Source of the DNA: PLanc-01 sp035342095
GTDB taxonomy: Bacteria; Planctomycetota; Phycisphaerae; Sedimentisphaerales; Anaerobacaceae
Assembly: GCA_035342095.1 (NCBI GenBank)
Contig: DAOQWL010000022.1
Span: forward strand, 1 to 64,000
Direction of reading: 5' to 3'
DNA length: 64,000 nt
A model generated the notes under the pieces. It did not search any database, was not told the DNA's origin, and was given only the letters and a program-made list of their open reading frames with translations. Made by a program: the position numbers and the translations under genes. Below, piece by piece: positions 8,474 through 17,354 of the stretch. Positions within the stretch are counted from its first letter, which is position 1. The number at the start of each line of letters is the position of its first letter.

Positions 8474-9268
8474 ATGGATAGGATACGATTTCATTTCGCG
8501 CGAATCAGCCTGCTTGTCGGCCTGTTGGCGGTCTCGGGGTGCTACGAGCCCGAGCCCCGTCCCACGATTGTCGGTGAGGTGCCGCCTTTGGTGTTGCCGC
8601 CGGTGGAGGCCGCGCCGGCCCAGCATCGACTCGTCGGGCGCTCGGTCCAGGGCCGGCCCATCATGGTCCAGGTTCTGGGTGAAGGCGATGACACCGTGCT
8701 GATTATGGCCGCCATCCACGGCGATGAGCCCGCCGGCGCCACGCTCGTGAACAGTCTGGTCGGCTACCTTCGCAACCACCGCGATCTGCTGGAGGGCCGG
8801 CGCGTCGTGCTGATGCCCGTTGCCAATCCGGACGGGCTGGCCGCAGGGACGCGAGAGAACATCCGACACGTCGACCTGAATCGCAACTTCGACACCGCCA
8901 ATCGCACCGACGGCGAAACCAACGGTCTGCGTCCTCTCTCCGAGCCGGAATCCCGGGCCTTGCAGAGCCTCATCAAGGAATACGATCCCGGGCGGATCGT
9001 GAGCATCCATCAGCCGTTGACCTGCATCGACTACGACGGTCCGGCGAGAGCCTTGGCCCTTCGCATGGCGCAGTACTGCGATCTGCCCCTCAAGAAGCTC
9101 GGCGCCAAGCCGGGGTCGCTCGGCTCCTACACCGGCGAGACACTCGGCATTGCGACAATCACCCTGGAGCTTCCTGCCGAGGCGTCGAAACTGAGCGAGC
9201 AGGCCCTCTGGACCAAGTACGGCAAGACCCTCCTGGCGGCCATCTCGTTCCCCAAGCACCCACAATGA
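8474..9268 (+). CDS. M14-family murein peptide amidase-like lipoprotein
   Basis: 264 residues. A lipoprotein signal (LLAVSGC, acceptor Cys23) places it in the envelope. The rest is a zinc carboxypeptidase of the MpaA-like M14 group, which cuts the gamma-D-Glu-diaminopimelate bond in murein peptides. Zinc ligands are His82 and Glu85 (IHGDEPAG) and the later His of SIHQP; DLNRNFDT supplies the substrate-binding Asn-Arg pair, and the Glu of TLELP fits the catalytic acid/base. MpaA in E. coli is cytoplasmic, so an exported lipidated form implies trimming of cell-wall fragments outside the membrane. The NlpC/P60 lipoprotein at 49184 could act on related bonds. The activity is inferred from the family. 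Confidence 0.85.
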   Translation: MDRIRFHFARISLLVGLLAVSGCYEPEPRPTIVGEVPPLVLPPVEAAPAQHRLVGRSVQGRPIMVQVLGEGDDTVLIMAAIHGDEPAGATLVNSLVGYLRNHRDLLEGRRVVLMPVANPDGLAAGTRENIRHVDLNRNFDTANRTDGETNGLRPLSEPESRALQSLIKEYDPGRIVSIHQPLTCIDYDGPARALALRMAQYCDLPLKKLGAKPGSLGSYTGETLGIATITLELPAEASKLSEQALWTKYGKTLLAAISFPKHPQ

Positions 9269-9379
9269 CAGGTCGGGAGCCACCCGACGGCAAGGATGCG
9301 AGCCGCGAGGACAACCATCGCCGGCCTGGGTGCCGCGATCAAAGTGGCTTTGGGCGTGTTTTCAAAGCCGAATGTTCAC

Positions 9380-9408
9380 TTGATTCCTCGGCTCTGCCGC
9401 TGTACGAT
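9380..9408 (+). promoter_or_regulatory. possible sigma-70 promoter of uvrB
   Basis: TTGATT at 9380-9385, a 17-base spacer and TACGAT at 9403-9408. It lies about 135 bases before the preferred uvrB start. I did not find a LexA box shared with the lexA upstream region. Confidence 0.4.
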
Positions 9409-9543
9409 AGCGACGTCTGAACATCCCGCAAGCAAGCCCTGCCTGTGCGGCGCAGATCGCGATTTCCGCGCTGTCCACGGAAGCATCCGGAGCCCGGTGA
9501 TGGGCGTTCCGCATGTCCGGCAGGGGGGATGGACGTGGGTCGT

Positions 9544-11583
9544 ATGGGTGTATACAAGCTGAACAACCAATACCAGCCCTCGGGCGACCAGCCGCAGGCC
9601 ATTGACCGGCTCGTCCAGGGTCTGCGCGAGGGCAAGAAGTTCCAGACCCTCATGGGCGTCACCGGCAGCGGCAAGACGTTCACCATGGCCAACGTCATCG
9701 CCCACTTCGACCGGCCCGTGCTCGTCGTCTCGCACAACAAGACGCTGGCCGCCCAGCTCTACGAGGAGTTCAAGGAGCTATTCCCCGAGAACGCGGTGGA
9801 GTATTTCGTCAGTTACTACGACTACTACCAGCCGGAAGCGTACATCCCTCAGCGGGATATCTACATCGAGAAAGACGCTTCGCGGAATGCCGACCTCGAC
9901 CGGCTTCGGCTCTCGACCACGACGAGCCTCTCGTCCCGGCGGGACTGCATCGTCGTCGCCTCGGTCTCGTGCATCTTCGGCCTGGGCTCGCCCGAGGACT
10001 ACAAGGCCAGCGTCGTCGCGGTCCGCGCAGGCCAGACCCAGGATCGCAACGTCCTGCTCGGCCGCCTGGCGGACATGCAGTACGCCCGCAACGACATCGA
10101 CTTCCAGCGGGGGACTTTCCGCGTCCGAGGCGACGTGGTCGAGCTGCACCCGTCGTATGAGTCCTTCGCGATTCGGATCGAGTTCTTCGACGACGCGGTC
10201 GAGAGGATTCGCTACATCAACCCCGTTTCCGGGGAGATCCTGGCCGAGGAGAGCCAGGTCTTCATTTATCCCGCGCAGCACTACGTGATGCCCAATGAAC
10301 GAATCCAGCCTGCGGTCGAGGGGATTCGCGCCGAGTTGGAGGCGAGATTGCAGCAGTTCCGCAGCGAGGGCAAGCTCCTGGAGGCCCAGCGGCTCCAGGC
10401 GCGAACGATGTATGACCTGGAGATGATCCAGGAGGTCGGCTATTGCAGCGGGATCGAGAACTACTCCCGCCACCTGGCGGGTCTGCCCGCGGGTGCGAGG
10501 CCCTATACGCTCGTCGATTACTTTCCAAAGGATTTCCTGCTGATCGTCGACGAGTCGCACGTGACGATTCCGCAGCTTCGTGCGATGTGGGCGGGCGACC
10601 ACAATCGCAAGCAGGTCCTCGTCGAGCACGGGTTCCGCCTGCCCAGCGCGATGGACAACCGCCCGCTGCGGTTCGAGGAGTTCCAGGAGAGCTGGGACCA
10701 GGCGATCTTCGTCTCCGCGACGCCCGCGCCGTACGAGATGGGCAAGTGCGACAATGAAGTGGTCGAGCAGATCATCCGCCCGACCGGCCTGCTGGACCCG
10801 GAGATCTTCATCTTCCCGGCCAGCAACCAGGTGGAGCATCTACTCGACGAGATCGCCAGGCGAGTCGAAGTCAAAGAGCGGGTCCTGGTGACCACGTTGA
10901 CCAAGCGGATGGCCGAGCAGCTCTCGGATTTCGTGGCCAAGCGGGGCTTTCGCTGCCGATACCTGCACAGCGAGGTCGAGACGCTCGAGCGGATCGAGAT
11001 CCTCCGCGATCTGCGCCTGGGCGAATTCGATGTCCTGATCGGCGTCAACCTGCTCCGCGAGGGCCTGGATTTGCCTGAGGTCTCCTGTGTCGCCATCCTG
11101 GACGCCGACAAGGAGGGCTTCCTGCGGAGCCAGACCTCGCTGATCCAGACGATCGGGCGGACCGCGAGGAACATCAACGCGACGGTCTTTTTGTATGCGG
11201 ACACGGTCACCGAGTCGATGCAGAAAGCGATTGACGAAACGAATCGGCGCCGTACAATTCAGCTTTCGTACAACCAGGAGCATGGAATCACGCCTGAGAC
11301 GATACGCAAGGAGATTCGCAAGAGCCTCACGGAGCAGATCAAGGCCCGACAGGTGGCCCGCGAGGCGATTCAGCTCGGCGACTCGGACTATGACAAGGTC
11401 GAGATGGCCGGCGTGATCGAACGGGAGATGTTCGAGGCCGCCGAGGCCCTCGATTTCGAACGGGCCGCCGCCCTGCGGGATCAGTTGCGCCAGTTGAAGG
11501 AACTGCCCGAACTGATCGTCACCAGTAAGACGAAGAAGGACGTCGCCCGCAAGACGCGAGGCCGACGACAGGCCTCGTCCTGA
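9544..11583 (+). CDS. uvrB: excinuclease ABC subunit B
   Basis: About 679 residues from the ATG at 9544 (MGVYKLNNQYQPSGDQPQAI), the usual UvrB beginning; upstream in-frame starts at 9529 and 9445 would add unrelated residues. UvrB is the damage-verifying helicase of nucleotide excision repair, loaded by UvrA and handing DNA to UvrC. Visible features: Walker A GVTGSGKTF (residues 39-47), the beta-hairpin YYDYYQPEAYIPQRDIYIEKD region near residue 95, a DEAD-type VDESH, helicase motifs through QTIGRTARN, and a C-terminal UVR motif (FEAAEALDFERAAALRDQL) for UvrC contact. Length is normal. It is followed after a 165-base repeat-bearing gap by nadC and birA on the same strand. Confidence 0.97.
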   Translation: MGVYKLNNQYQPSGDQPQAIDRLVQGLREGKKFQTLMGVTGSGKTFTMANVIAHFDRPVLVVSHNKTLAAQLYEEFKELFPENAVEYFVSYYDYYQPEAYIPQRDIYIEKDASRNADLDRLRLSTTTSLSSRRDCIVVASVSCIFGLGSPEDYKASVVAVRAGQTQDRNVLLGRLADMQYARNDIDFQRGTFRVRGDVVELHPSYESFAIRIEFFDDAVERIRYINPVSGEILAEESQVFIYPAQHYVMPNERIQPAVEGIRAELEARLQQFRSEGKLLEAQRLQARTMYDLEMIQEVGYCSGIENYSRHLAGLPAGARPYTLVDYFPKDFLLIVDESHVTIPQLRAMWAGDHNRKQVLVEHGFRLPSAMDNRPLRFEEFQESWDQAIFVSATPAPYEMGKCDNEVVEQIIRPTGLLDPEIFIFPASNQVEHLLDEIARRVEVKERVLVTTLTKRMAEQLSDFVAKRGFRCRYLHSEVETLERIEILRDLRLGEFDVLIGVNLLREGLDLPEVSCVAILDADKEGFLRSQTSLIQTIGRTARNINATVFLYADTVTESMQKAIDETNRRRTIQLSYNQEHGITPETIRKEIRKSLTEQIKARQVAREAIQLGDSDYDKVEMAGVIEREMFEAAEALDFERAAALRDQLRQLKELPELIVTSKTKKDVARKTRGRRQASS

Positions 11584-11626
11584 TCGTGTCGGGAATACCC
11601 TGGGGTCGTGGAGTGGGAAAGAATTC

Positions 11627-11711
11627 GCCACAGAGGCCACAGAGAACGCAGAGAAGAACACCGACGGAAGGCCTTGTTCCCATATCTCTGGGTCCTCTGG
11701 TTCTCCGTGGC
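11627..11711. repeat. inverted CACAGAG-type dispersed repeat
   Basis: Between uvrB and nadC. The left arm (11627-11654, gccacagaggccacagag...) pairs imperfectly with the right arm (11685-11711, ...ggttctccgtggc). The same CACAGAG/CGCAGAG word family recurs at 29307-29382 and, as one arm, at 35074-35100. Confidence 0.6.
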
Positions 11712-11748
11712 AAGAAGTTGTTCGTTTAGATGTGGTTGGAATGGTTCG

Positions 11749-12621
11749 ATGAAGAAACTCGATATCCAGCAAGTGCGGCCGCTGATTCGCATGGCCATGG
11801 AGGAGGACCTCGGCAGCGGCGATGTCACCACGAACCTGTTGTTCAAGGACGGGATGATTGCCGAGTCGAGGGTCGTCTCCCGCGAGGAGATCGTCGTCGC
11901 CGGGCTGCCCGTCCTGGAGGAGATCCTGCGTCAGTACGACGAGCGTCTGAAGATGATCCGCCATTGCCGCGACGGCCAGTCCGTCCATGTTGGCAGCAAG
12001 CTCGCGACGATTCGCGGACCCCTGCGATCCATGCTCAGCGTCGAGCGGGTCATGCTGAACTTCCTTCAGAGACTCAGCGGGATCGCCACGACGACGAACC
12101 GGTACGTCCGCGCGATCAAAGGGACGAAGGCCAAGATCTACGACACGCGCAAGACGCTGCCCGGGTGGCGACTGCTCGAGAAGTACGCCGTCCGCTGCGG
12201 AGGCGGATACAACCACCGTTTCGGACTCTACGACGGCATCCTCATCAAGGACAACCACATGGCCGAGCTGGGCAAGAGTTTCCCCGCCCGGATTCGCCGG
12301 CTCGTCCAAGACGCCAAAGAGGTCGATGGGGTCAAGTTCATCGCAGTCGAAGTGGACCATGTGGACAACCAGTTGAACCACGTTTTGAAGATCCCCGGCA
12401 TCGACATCGTTCTGCTGGACAACATGGGCCAGTGGCAGCTCAAGCACGCGGTCGAGATGCGCGACGAGATGTGCGGCAAGGGCCGGGGACCGCTGCTCGA
12501 AGCCTCGGGCAACGTCAACCTGAACAACGTCTGCGAGATCGCGCAGTGCGGCGTGGATCGGATCGCCATCGGTGCGATCACACATTCCGCGACGGCCGTG
12601 GACATCGGATTGGACAGATAG
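11749..12621 (+). CDS. nadC: nicotinate-nucleotide pyrophosphorylase (carboxylating)
   Basis: 290 residues from ATG 11749 (MKKLDIQQVRPLIRMAMEED). This is quinolinate phosphoribosyltransferase, which turns quinolinate and PRPP into nicotinate mononucleotide in NAD synthesis. Family blocks are LGSGDVTTNL near residue 21, the DTRKTLPGWR loop (132-141) that binds quinolinate, the GGYNHRFGLYDGILIKDNH active-site block (152-170), and EASGNVNLNN with a following IAIGAITH near the C-terminus, which binds the PRPP phosphate. The upstream in-frame ATG at 11608 lies inside the dispersed repeat and is unlikely. nadA and nadB are not in the window. birA follows 28 bases later. Confidence 0.95.
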   Translation: MKKLDIQQVRPLIRMAMEEDLGSGDVTTNLLFKDGMIAESRVVSREEIVVAGLPVLEEILRQYDERLKMIRHCRDGQSVHVGSKLATIRGPLRSMLSVERVMLNFLQRLSGIATTTNRYVRAIKGTKAKIYDTRKTLPGWRLLEKYAVRCGGGYNHRFGLYDGILIKDNHMAELGKSFPARIRRLVQDAKEVDGVKFIAVEVDHVDNQLNHVLKIPGIDIVLLDNMGQWQLKHAVEMRDEMCGKGRGPLLEASGNVNLNNVCEIAQCGVDRIAIGAITHSATAVDIGLDR

Positions 12622-12649
12622 ATCCGCTTTGGTTTCTTGTTCTGAGCCT

Positions 12650-13477
12650 ATGATTGTTGACGATCCCCTGGACCCGGACCTGATGCGAGCCGGCCTGAAG
12701 ACCCGGAGAGTCGGCCGCTCGATCCTCGTCTACGAGCGGACCGCCAGCACCAACGACGTGGCTGCCGAGCACGCGCGCAACCCGGACCATGACGGTCTCG
12801 TCGTCTTCGCGGAGGAGCAGACCGCCGGACGCGGACGCACCGGCGCGAAATGGCAGAGCCGTCCTGGGGACAGCCTGCTGTTCTCGTTCGTCCTGATTGA
12901 CTGCGACGTTGCGGGCGAACTCCTCGCCTTGGCCTGCGCCGTGGCGGTGGCCGAGGCCATCGGGCAGGTCGGAGGGCGTCAGGCCGCCATCAAGTGGCCG
13001 AATGACATCCTGCTCGACGACCGCAAGGTCGCCGGCATCCTCGTGGAATCCAGAGTCCAGAAGAGACAAGGCGATTGCAGGGTGGGGCTTCCTCGACCAG
13101 CGCCTGGTGCGATCCATGTCATCGGCATCGGCATCAACTGCCACCAAACCCAAGATGCCTTCCCCGACGATCTTCAAACCACTGCGACCAGCCTGGATAT
13201 GATCGCCGGAACGCGATGCCAGCGGGTGACGGTCGCCAAGCGGGTCCTCACCTCCCTGGACTCCTGGCTCCTCGCGGCCGAGCGCAGCAAGACCCAGGTG
13301 ATCGAGACGTGGAGCCGCCTGAGCACGCAACTGGGCCGGCGGGTGACTCTCGTCTACAACGACAGACGCTTTACCGGCAACTGCATCGGCGTGGACCCCG
13401 AGAACGGCCTGATCCTTCAGCTCGACCGAGGCGGCATCCGCATGTTCGACGCCGCCCACACCCGCATCGCCAAGTGA
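12650..13477 (+). CDS. birA: biotin-[acetyl-CoA-carboxylase] ligase without DNA-binding domain
   Basis: 275 residues from ATG 12650 (MIVDDPLDPDLM). It activates biotin to biotinyl-AMP and attaches it to the carrier lysine of biotin enzymes. The ligase core begins almost at once: YERTASTNDVAAEH (about 28-41), the biotin-binding EEQTAGRGRTGAKW loop (55-68), and KWPNDILLDDRKVAGIL (about 115-131). A small C-terminal domain follows (RRVTLVYNDRRFTGNCIGV). There is no N-terminal helix-turn-helix, so this is the single-function class that does not repress biotin genes. It follows nadC by 28 bases and meets the response regulator gene tail to tail with 9 bases between. Confidence 0.93.
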   Translation: MIVDDPLDPDLMRAGLKTRRVGRSILVYERTASTNDVAAEHARNPDHDGLVVFAEEQTAGRGRTGAKWQSRPGDSLLFSFVLIDCDVAGELLALACAVAVAEAIGQVGGRQAAIKWPNDILLDDRKVAGILVESRVQKRQGDCRVGLPRPAPGAIHVIGIGINCHQTQDAFPDDLQTTATSLDMIAGTRCQRVTVAKRVLTSLDSWLLAAERSKTQVIETWSRLSTQLGRRVTLVYNDRRFTGNCIGVDPENGLILQLDRGGIRMFDAAHTRIAK

Positions 13478-13486
13478 CCGACCTGT

Positions 13487-13891
13487 CTACCGGCTGGGGC
13501 TCAGCAGTCCGAGCTTCTCGATTTCCGCGAAGAGCTTGTCCTTGTGAATCGGCTTGACCACATAGGCTTCGCAGCCTTCGCGGAAGGAGCCCAGGATGTT
13601 CTTTGCGTCGTCCAGGGCGGTGGTCATGATGACCTTGACGCAGTCGAGACCGCCGATGCCGTGCTCGGTTTCGATCCGGCGGATGTCCTGCAGCGCGTCG
13701 CGCCCGCTCGCGCCGGGCATCATGATGTCCATGCAGATCAGGTCGTAGGGGTCTCCCGCGTCGAGCGCCGCGGCGAACGCCTCCACGGCCTCGCGCCCGT
13801 TGCCGGCGACATGACAATCCGCATGGTCCTTCAAATAGGCCCGCAGGAGCTGTTGCGAAACGAAATCATCTTCGACGATCAGGCACTTCAT
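13487..13891 (-). CDS. single-domain response regulator (CheY-like)
   Basis: 134 residues forming one receiver domain and nothing else. The acidic pair is in LIVEDD (residues 4-9), the phosphorylated Asp is Asp55 (ICMDIMMPG), the signalling Thr is in VIMTTALDD, and the conserved Lys is in YVVKPIHKD. It lacks an output domain, so it must act by binding a partner or as a phosphate carrier. It lies 18 bases downstream of the hybrid kinase, whose Hpt domain is the natural phosphodonor by position. Confidence 0.92.
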   Translation of the reverse strand: MKCLIVEDDFVSQQLLRAYLKDHADCHVAGNGREAVEAFAAALDAGDPYDLICMDIMMPGASGRDALQDIRRIETEHGIGGLDCVKVIMTTALDDAKNILGSFREGCEAYVVKPIHKDKLFAEIEKLGLLSPSR

Positions 13892-13909
13892 GGGTGTTCT
13901 CCTTGTTCT

Positions 13910-16777
13910 TCATGCCGTGTGGCTGCAGATCGGTTGCTCCAGTTGTCCGGCCGCCTCCTGTTGTTTGGCCCTCTGAATCCAGTCGGGTCCGGAGACAAAG
14001 GCTTCGAATCGTTCGAACTCCGCTTGGATCTTGTGCAGGTACTCCTGCGCCTCGGACAGGTTCCCCTCGCTCGCCATGTGCTCCAGGCGCCTGGCCACCT
14101 CGGAGAGCTGCGTGACGCCGAGATTGGCGCTGGAACCCTTGATGGCGTGAGCGTACAGTTTGACGTTGGGGGCATCGTTCGCTTCGATCGCCTCGGCCAA
14201 GGCGGCCAGACGGGTCTTGTTGTCCTGAATGCATACGGGCATCAGTTCCCGGATCAGGTCCTCGTCGCCGATCCGGGATATGAGCCGATCCCACAGGATG
14301 ACCGGCGTCTGGGGCTCGTTGTCCTGGACGTCGGCCCGACGCCCAGGGTTGGGTGTTTGGGTTTCGTTGCACATGGGATTGTCCCTTTCTGTTGGCAGGT
14401 ACCGAGTCAGGACCGCGATCAGCTTGTCTCGCTCAATCGGTTTGGCAAGGTAGTCGTCACAACCCGCGGCCAGGCAATTCTGGCGGTCCTCTTTCATCGC
14501 ATGAGCGGTCAGCGCGACGATGGGAGTCGTCACGCCGAGAGATCGCAGCTCTCGTGCGGCCTCGTGCCCGTTCTTCTGGGGCATCTCCACGTCCATGAGA
14601 ACCAGATCATATGAATTGGCGGTGGCCTCCGCGACCGCTTCATTGCCGTTTTCCACGACGGTCGCTTTCAAGCCCAGCCGCTCGAGCATCCGCTGAATCA
14701 GGATCTGGTTGGTTCTCACGTCTTCTGCCACGAGCACGCGTCCATGGAGTCGCACGTTCTGCCCGCTGGTGGCTGTTTTGCCTGTGGGGGATCGTTGCGG
14801 GGCCGCGTTGTTGCCCGTGCAGACGCCGACGGGGATGGTCAGAGAGAAGACCGACCCCTGGCCCGGCTGGCTTTTCACCGACACCGCTCCGCCCAGAAGT
14901 CCGGCCAGTCTCCGCGTGACGGTCAGGCCCAGTCCGGTCCCGCCGTACTTGCGGGTGGTCGTCCCGTCCGCCTGCGTGAACGCTTCGAAGATCAGCTCCT
15001 GCTTGTCCGCCGCGATGCCGATCCCGGTGTCTTCGACGTCGAATCGCAGACGCCGCTCCGCAGCCGGTTCGTCCAGGAAGACGTGGACACGGACATGGCC
15101 CGCCTCGGTGAACTTGATCGCGTTGCCGATGAGATTCACCAGGCACTGTCGCAGACGATGGCAGTCTGTGTGCATGAAGTCCGGGACATCCGGATCGCAG
15201 ATGACCTGGAACTCGAGGCCTTTCTTCTCCGCGAGGCTGCGCATCATCGCTTCGACGGAGTGCAACGCGGACGCCAGCTCGCAGTCCCGCAGTTCGACCT
15301 CGAACCGTCCGGCTTCGATCTTGGACAAATCGAGGATGTCGTTGATGAGTTCCAGGAGGTGTCGGCCGCTGTCGCGAATCAGCCCGACGTACTCCCTCTG
15401 CTCGGCGGTCAACTCCTGTTCGGCCAGGAGGTCGCTGAATCCGATGATGGCGTTCATCGGGGTGCGAATCTCATGTGTCATATTCGCGAGGAACTGGCTC
15501 TTGGCTGCGTTGGCGGCTTCCGCACGGTCCACCATGTCGTTGGCCCGTCGCGTGGCCTCCAGGAGTTCCCGGCTCATCTGTTCGGCCTGTTCCTTGGCCC
15601 GTTTCAGGTCGGCTTCCGCCTCCTTGCGTGCGGTGATGTCGAGGTGGGTGCCGCACGCCCGCAGCGGTCGTCCGTCTTGATTTCGTTCGGTCACACGTCC
15701 TTTGTCGAGAATCCATACCCAGCGACCCGACTTGTGGCGGAGACGGTGCTCCGTTTCGTACGAGGTTGTCCGGCCTTGCAGATGGGCCTCCAGGGCAGAC
15801 CAGATGCGAGGCAGATCGTCCGGATGCACCAGTTTCTCCCAGGTGCTCAGATGCGGCTCCAATTCCTCGCGAGAATACCCCAGCATATCGAGCCAGCGAT
15901 CATTGACGTCAATGTGTCCCGTCGTGATGTTCCAGTCCCAGGTGGCCAGATCGCCGCCGGAAATCGCCAGGTTGAGTCGTTCCTCCCGTTCTCGCAACGC
16001 CGTTTCGGCTCTCTTTCGCGTGGTGATATCCTTCACTACGGCCATAGACCCGGTGGTCTCTCCTCGCGGTCCCTTCAGCGGGCTCAGAGAGATCTCGACA
16101 TCGATGACCTCCCCCGTCTTGCGGATGATCTTCGTTTCGAGATGGCCTGTGCCATCCTCCGAGGTCTCGCCGAGCGTCCAGATCTTCTCCCACTCCTGCT
16201 GCGGATGAAGAGTGCTCACGTTTCGTCCGGCCAGATCCGACCGGTCCATGCCGAGCAGTTCTTCCGTCAAATGATTCCATGAAACCAGCCGCAACGCGGT
16301 GTCCGCCACCATGATCGCTACCGCGGAGTTCTTGAACATCGTCCGATAGCGTTCTTCGCTCGCTCGCAATTGCCGCTCGTATTCCTTCCGCTCCATCGCG
16401 TAGCGGATCACGCGGGACAGCACGGAACTCGTGATGCAGTCCTTCGTGAGGTAGTCCTGCACTCCTTTCTGCATGGCCTCGATCGCCGTCTCCTCGTCCC
16501 CGTGGCCGGTGAGGATGACCGTCGGGATCTCCTCTGTCCAAGGTGCCAGAGAACCAAGCGATTCGAGTCCGCTGCTGTCGGGCAGTCCGAGATCCAGCAG
16601 CACGAGGTCAGGTCTGTCGGTCTGGAGCGAGGCGAGGGCTTCCGCCAGAGAGGCTGCCTGTCGGGTGGTCACCCGGCCCAGGGAAGACCCGGCCAACTCG
16701 CGCGTGAGCGTCTTGCGGTCTGTCGGGTCGTCTTCTACGATCAGTATTCTGATGGTGCCGTCGGAACGTGAGGTCAC
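13910..16777 (-). CDS. hybrid sensor histidine kinase, REC-PAS-PAS-HisKA-HATPase-REC-Hpt
   Basis: 955 residues with no signal peptide or membrane helix, so a cytoplasmic phosphorelay protein. Domains by eye: REC 9-125 (Asp62 in LLDLGLPDS), PAS 138-255, PAS_3-type with PAC 265-388, coiled coil about 385-425, HisKA with phospho-His435 (MTHEIRTPMNAIIGF), HATPase about 535-652 (N-box NLIGNAIKF, G-boxes DTGIGI and GGTGLGL), REC 679-795 (Asp729 in LMDVEMPQ), Hpt about 835-930 with His877 (AHAIKGSSANLG). The N-terminal REC means it takes input from another kinase. The GTG at 16777 follows GGGGGA. The stop is 18 bases before the single-domain regulator, completing an apparent relay. Confidence 0.93.
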   Translation of the reverse strand: MTSRSDGTIRILIVEDDPTDRKTLTRELAGSSLGRVTTRQAASLAEALASLQTDRPDLVLLDLGLPDSSGLESLGSLAPWTEEIPTVILTGHGDEETAIEAMQKGVQDYLTKDCITSSVLSRVIRYAMERKEYERQLRASEERYRTMFKNSAVAIMVADTALRLVSWNHLTEELLGMDRSDLAGRNVSTLHPQQEWEKIWTLGETSEDGTGHLETKIIRKTGEVIDVEISLSPLKGPRGETTGSMAVVKDITTRKRAETALREREERLNLAISGGDLATWDWNITTGHIDVNDRWLDMLGYSREELEPHLSTWEKLVHPDDLPRIWSALEAHLQGRTTSYETEHRLRHKSGRWVWILDKGRVTERNQDGRPLRACGTHLDITARKEAEADLKRAKEQAEQMSRELLEATRRANDMVDRAEAANAAKSQFLANMTHEIRTPMNAIIGFSDLLAEQELTAEQREYVGLIRDSGRHLLELINDILDLSKIEAGRFEVELRDCELASALHSVEAMMRSLAEKKGLEFQVICDPDVPDFMHTDCHRLRQCLVNLIGNAIKFTEAGHVRVHVFLDEPAAERRLRFDVEDTGIGIAADKQELIFEAFTQADGTTTRKYGGTGLGLTVTRRLAGLLGGAVSVKSQPGQGSVFSLTIPVGVCTGNNAAPQRSPTGKTATSGQNVRLHGRVLVAEDVRTNQILIQRMLERLGLKATVVENGNEAVAEATANSYDLVLMDVEMPQKNGHEAARELRSLGVTTPIVALTAHAMKEDRQNCLAAGCDDYLAKPIERDKLIAVLTRYLPTERDNPMCNETQTPNPGRRADVQDNEPQTPVILWDRLISRIGDEDLIRELMPVCIQDNKTRLAALAEAIEANDAPNVKLYAHAIKGSSANLGVTQLSEVARRLEHMASEGNLSEAQEYLHKIQAEFERFEAFVSGPDWIQRAKQQEAAGQLEQPICSHTA

Positions 16778-17354
16778 ACGTGGTCCCCCGGGAGTACTCA
16801 GTCCTCAATGTGGGCCGAAGCCTGCGGCTTCTTGTTCGGGGGGAGTATCGGACGAACGGTTCCGGGACTGCGGTGCTTTCCTCCGGGTCCGGAAATGCCT
16901 GCGATTCAAGTCGAAGGCACCGGCACGGTGCGGGGAACTGATCGCAGTGTTCCGATAAGCGAAGGCAGGTCCGGGACCGGGAGAATGGTAGGACCATTCC
17001 CCTGCGGGAAAATGGGTTTCCCCTTGACAAGGGGTGGGAGAGAGGGTATACTAGTGTGATATTTCCGGGATGTGGAGGGTCCTGTGTGCCACGGTTGGCA
17101 TTCAACCCCGGGATGGTGTCTCGGTTGTAGTGGTGTCCCCAATTGCTCACGGATGAGAACGACTTTCGGGTCGTGTTCCGTATTTGTGTGCGCGGATCGC
17201 GTCTGGATTTCGTCGGAAGTCTCTGCGCCGGCGCTCTGCCGGCGAGGCAGGAGATGGAGGCCCGCTGTCGCGGGCGCCAGGGAGGAGATCCTGTGGGGAG
17301 AATCGTCGAACGTCCGGTGCGCACACGAACAGAACTGGTTTCGGGGAGAATGTG
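16778..17354. other. divergent promoter region with a 300-base leader for the C39-like gene
   Basis: This 577-base stretch lies between the start of the hybrid kinase (minus) and the C39-like PEP-CTERM gene (plus). It holds the promoter at 17024-17052 and then about 295 bases of untranslated leader with several GC-rich hairpins (for example around 17225-17285). I could not match the leader to a known riboswitch and see no convincing small gene. Confidence 0.5.
17024..17052 (+). promoter_or_regulatory. near-perfect sigma-70 promoter of the C39-like gene
   Basis: TTGACA at 17024-17029 (6/6 match), 17-base spacer, TATACT at 17047-17052 (5/6). The best promoter in the window. Transcription should begin near 17059, giving a leader of about 295 bases before the ATG at 17355. 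Confidence 0.75.

Noticed and set aside
9361..9380. A LexA-type SOS box before uvrB
   Set aside because: GAATGTTCAC is only a partial match to known boxes, and no similar sequence was found before lexA.
17059..17354. A known riboswitch in the leader of the C39-like gene
   Set aside because: I compared it by eye with cyclic-di-GMP and cobalamin riboswitch core motifs and found none. The leader is reported as unexplained instead.
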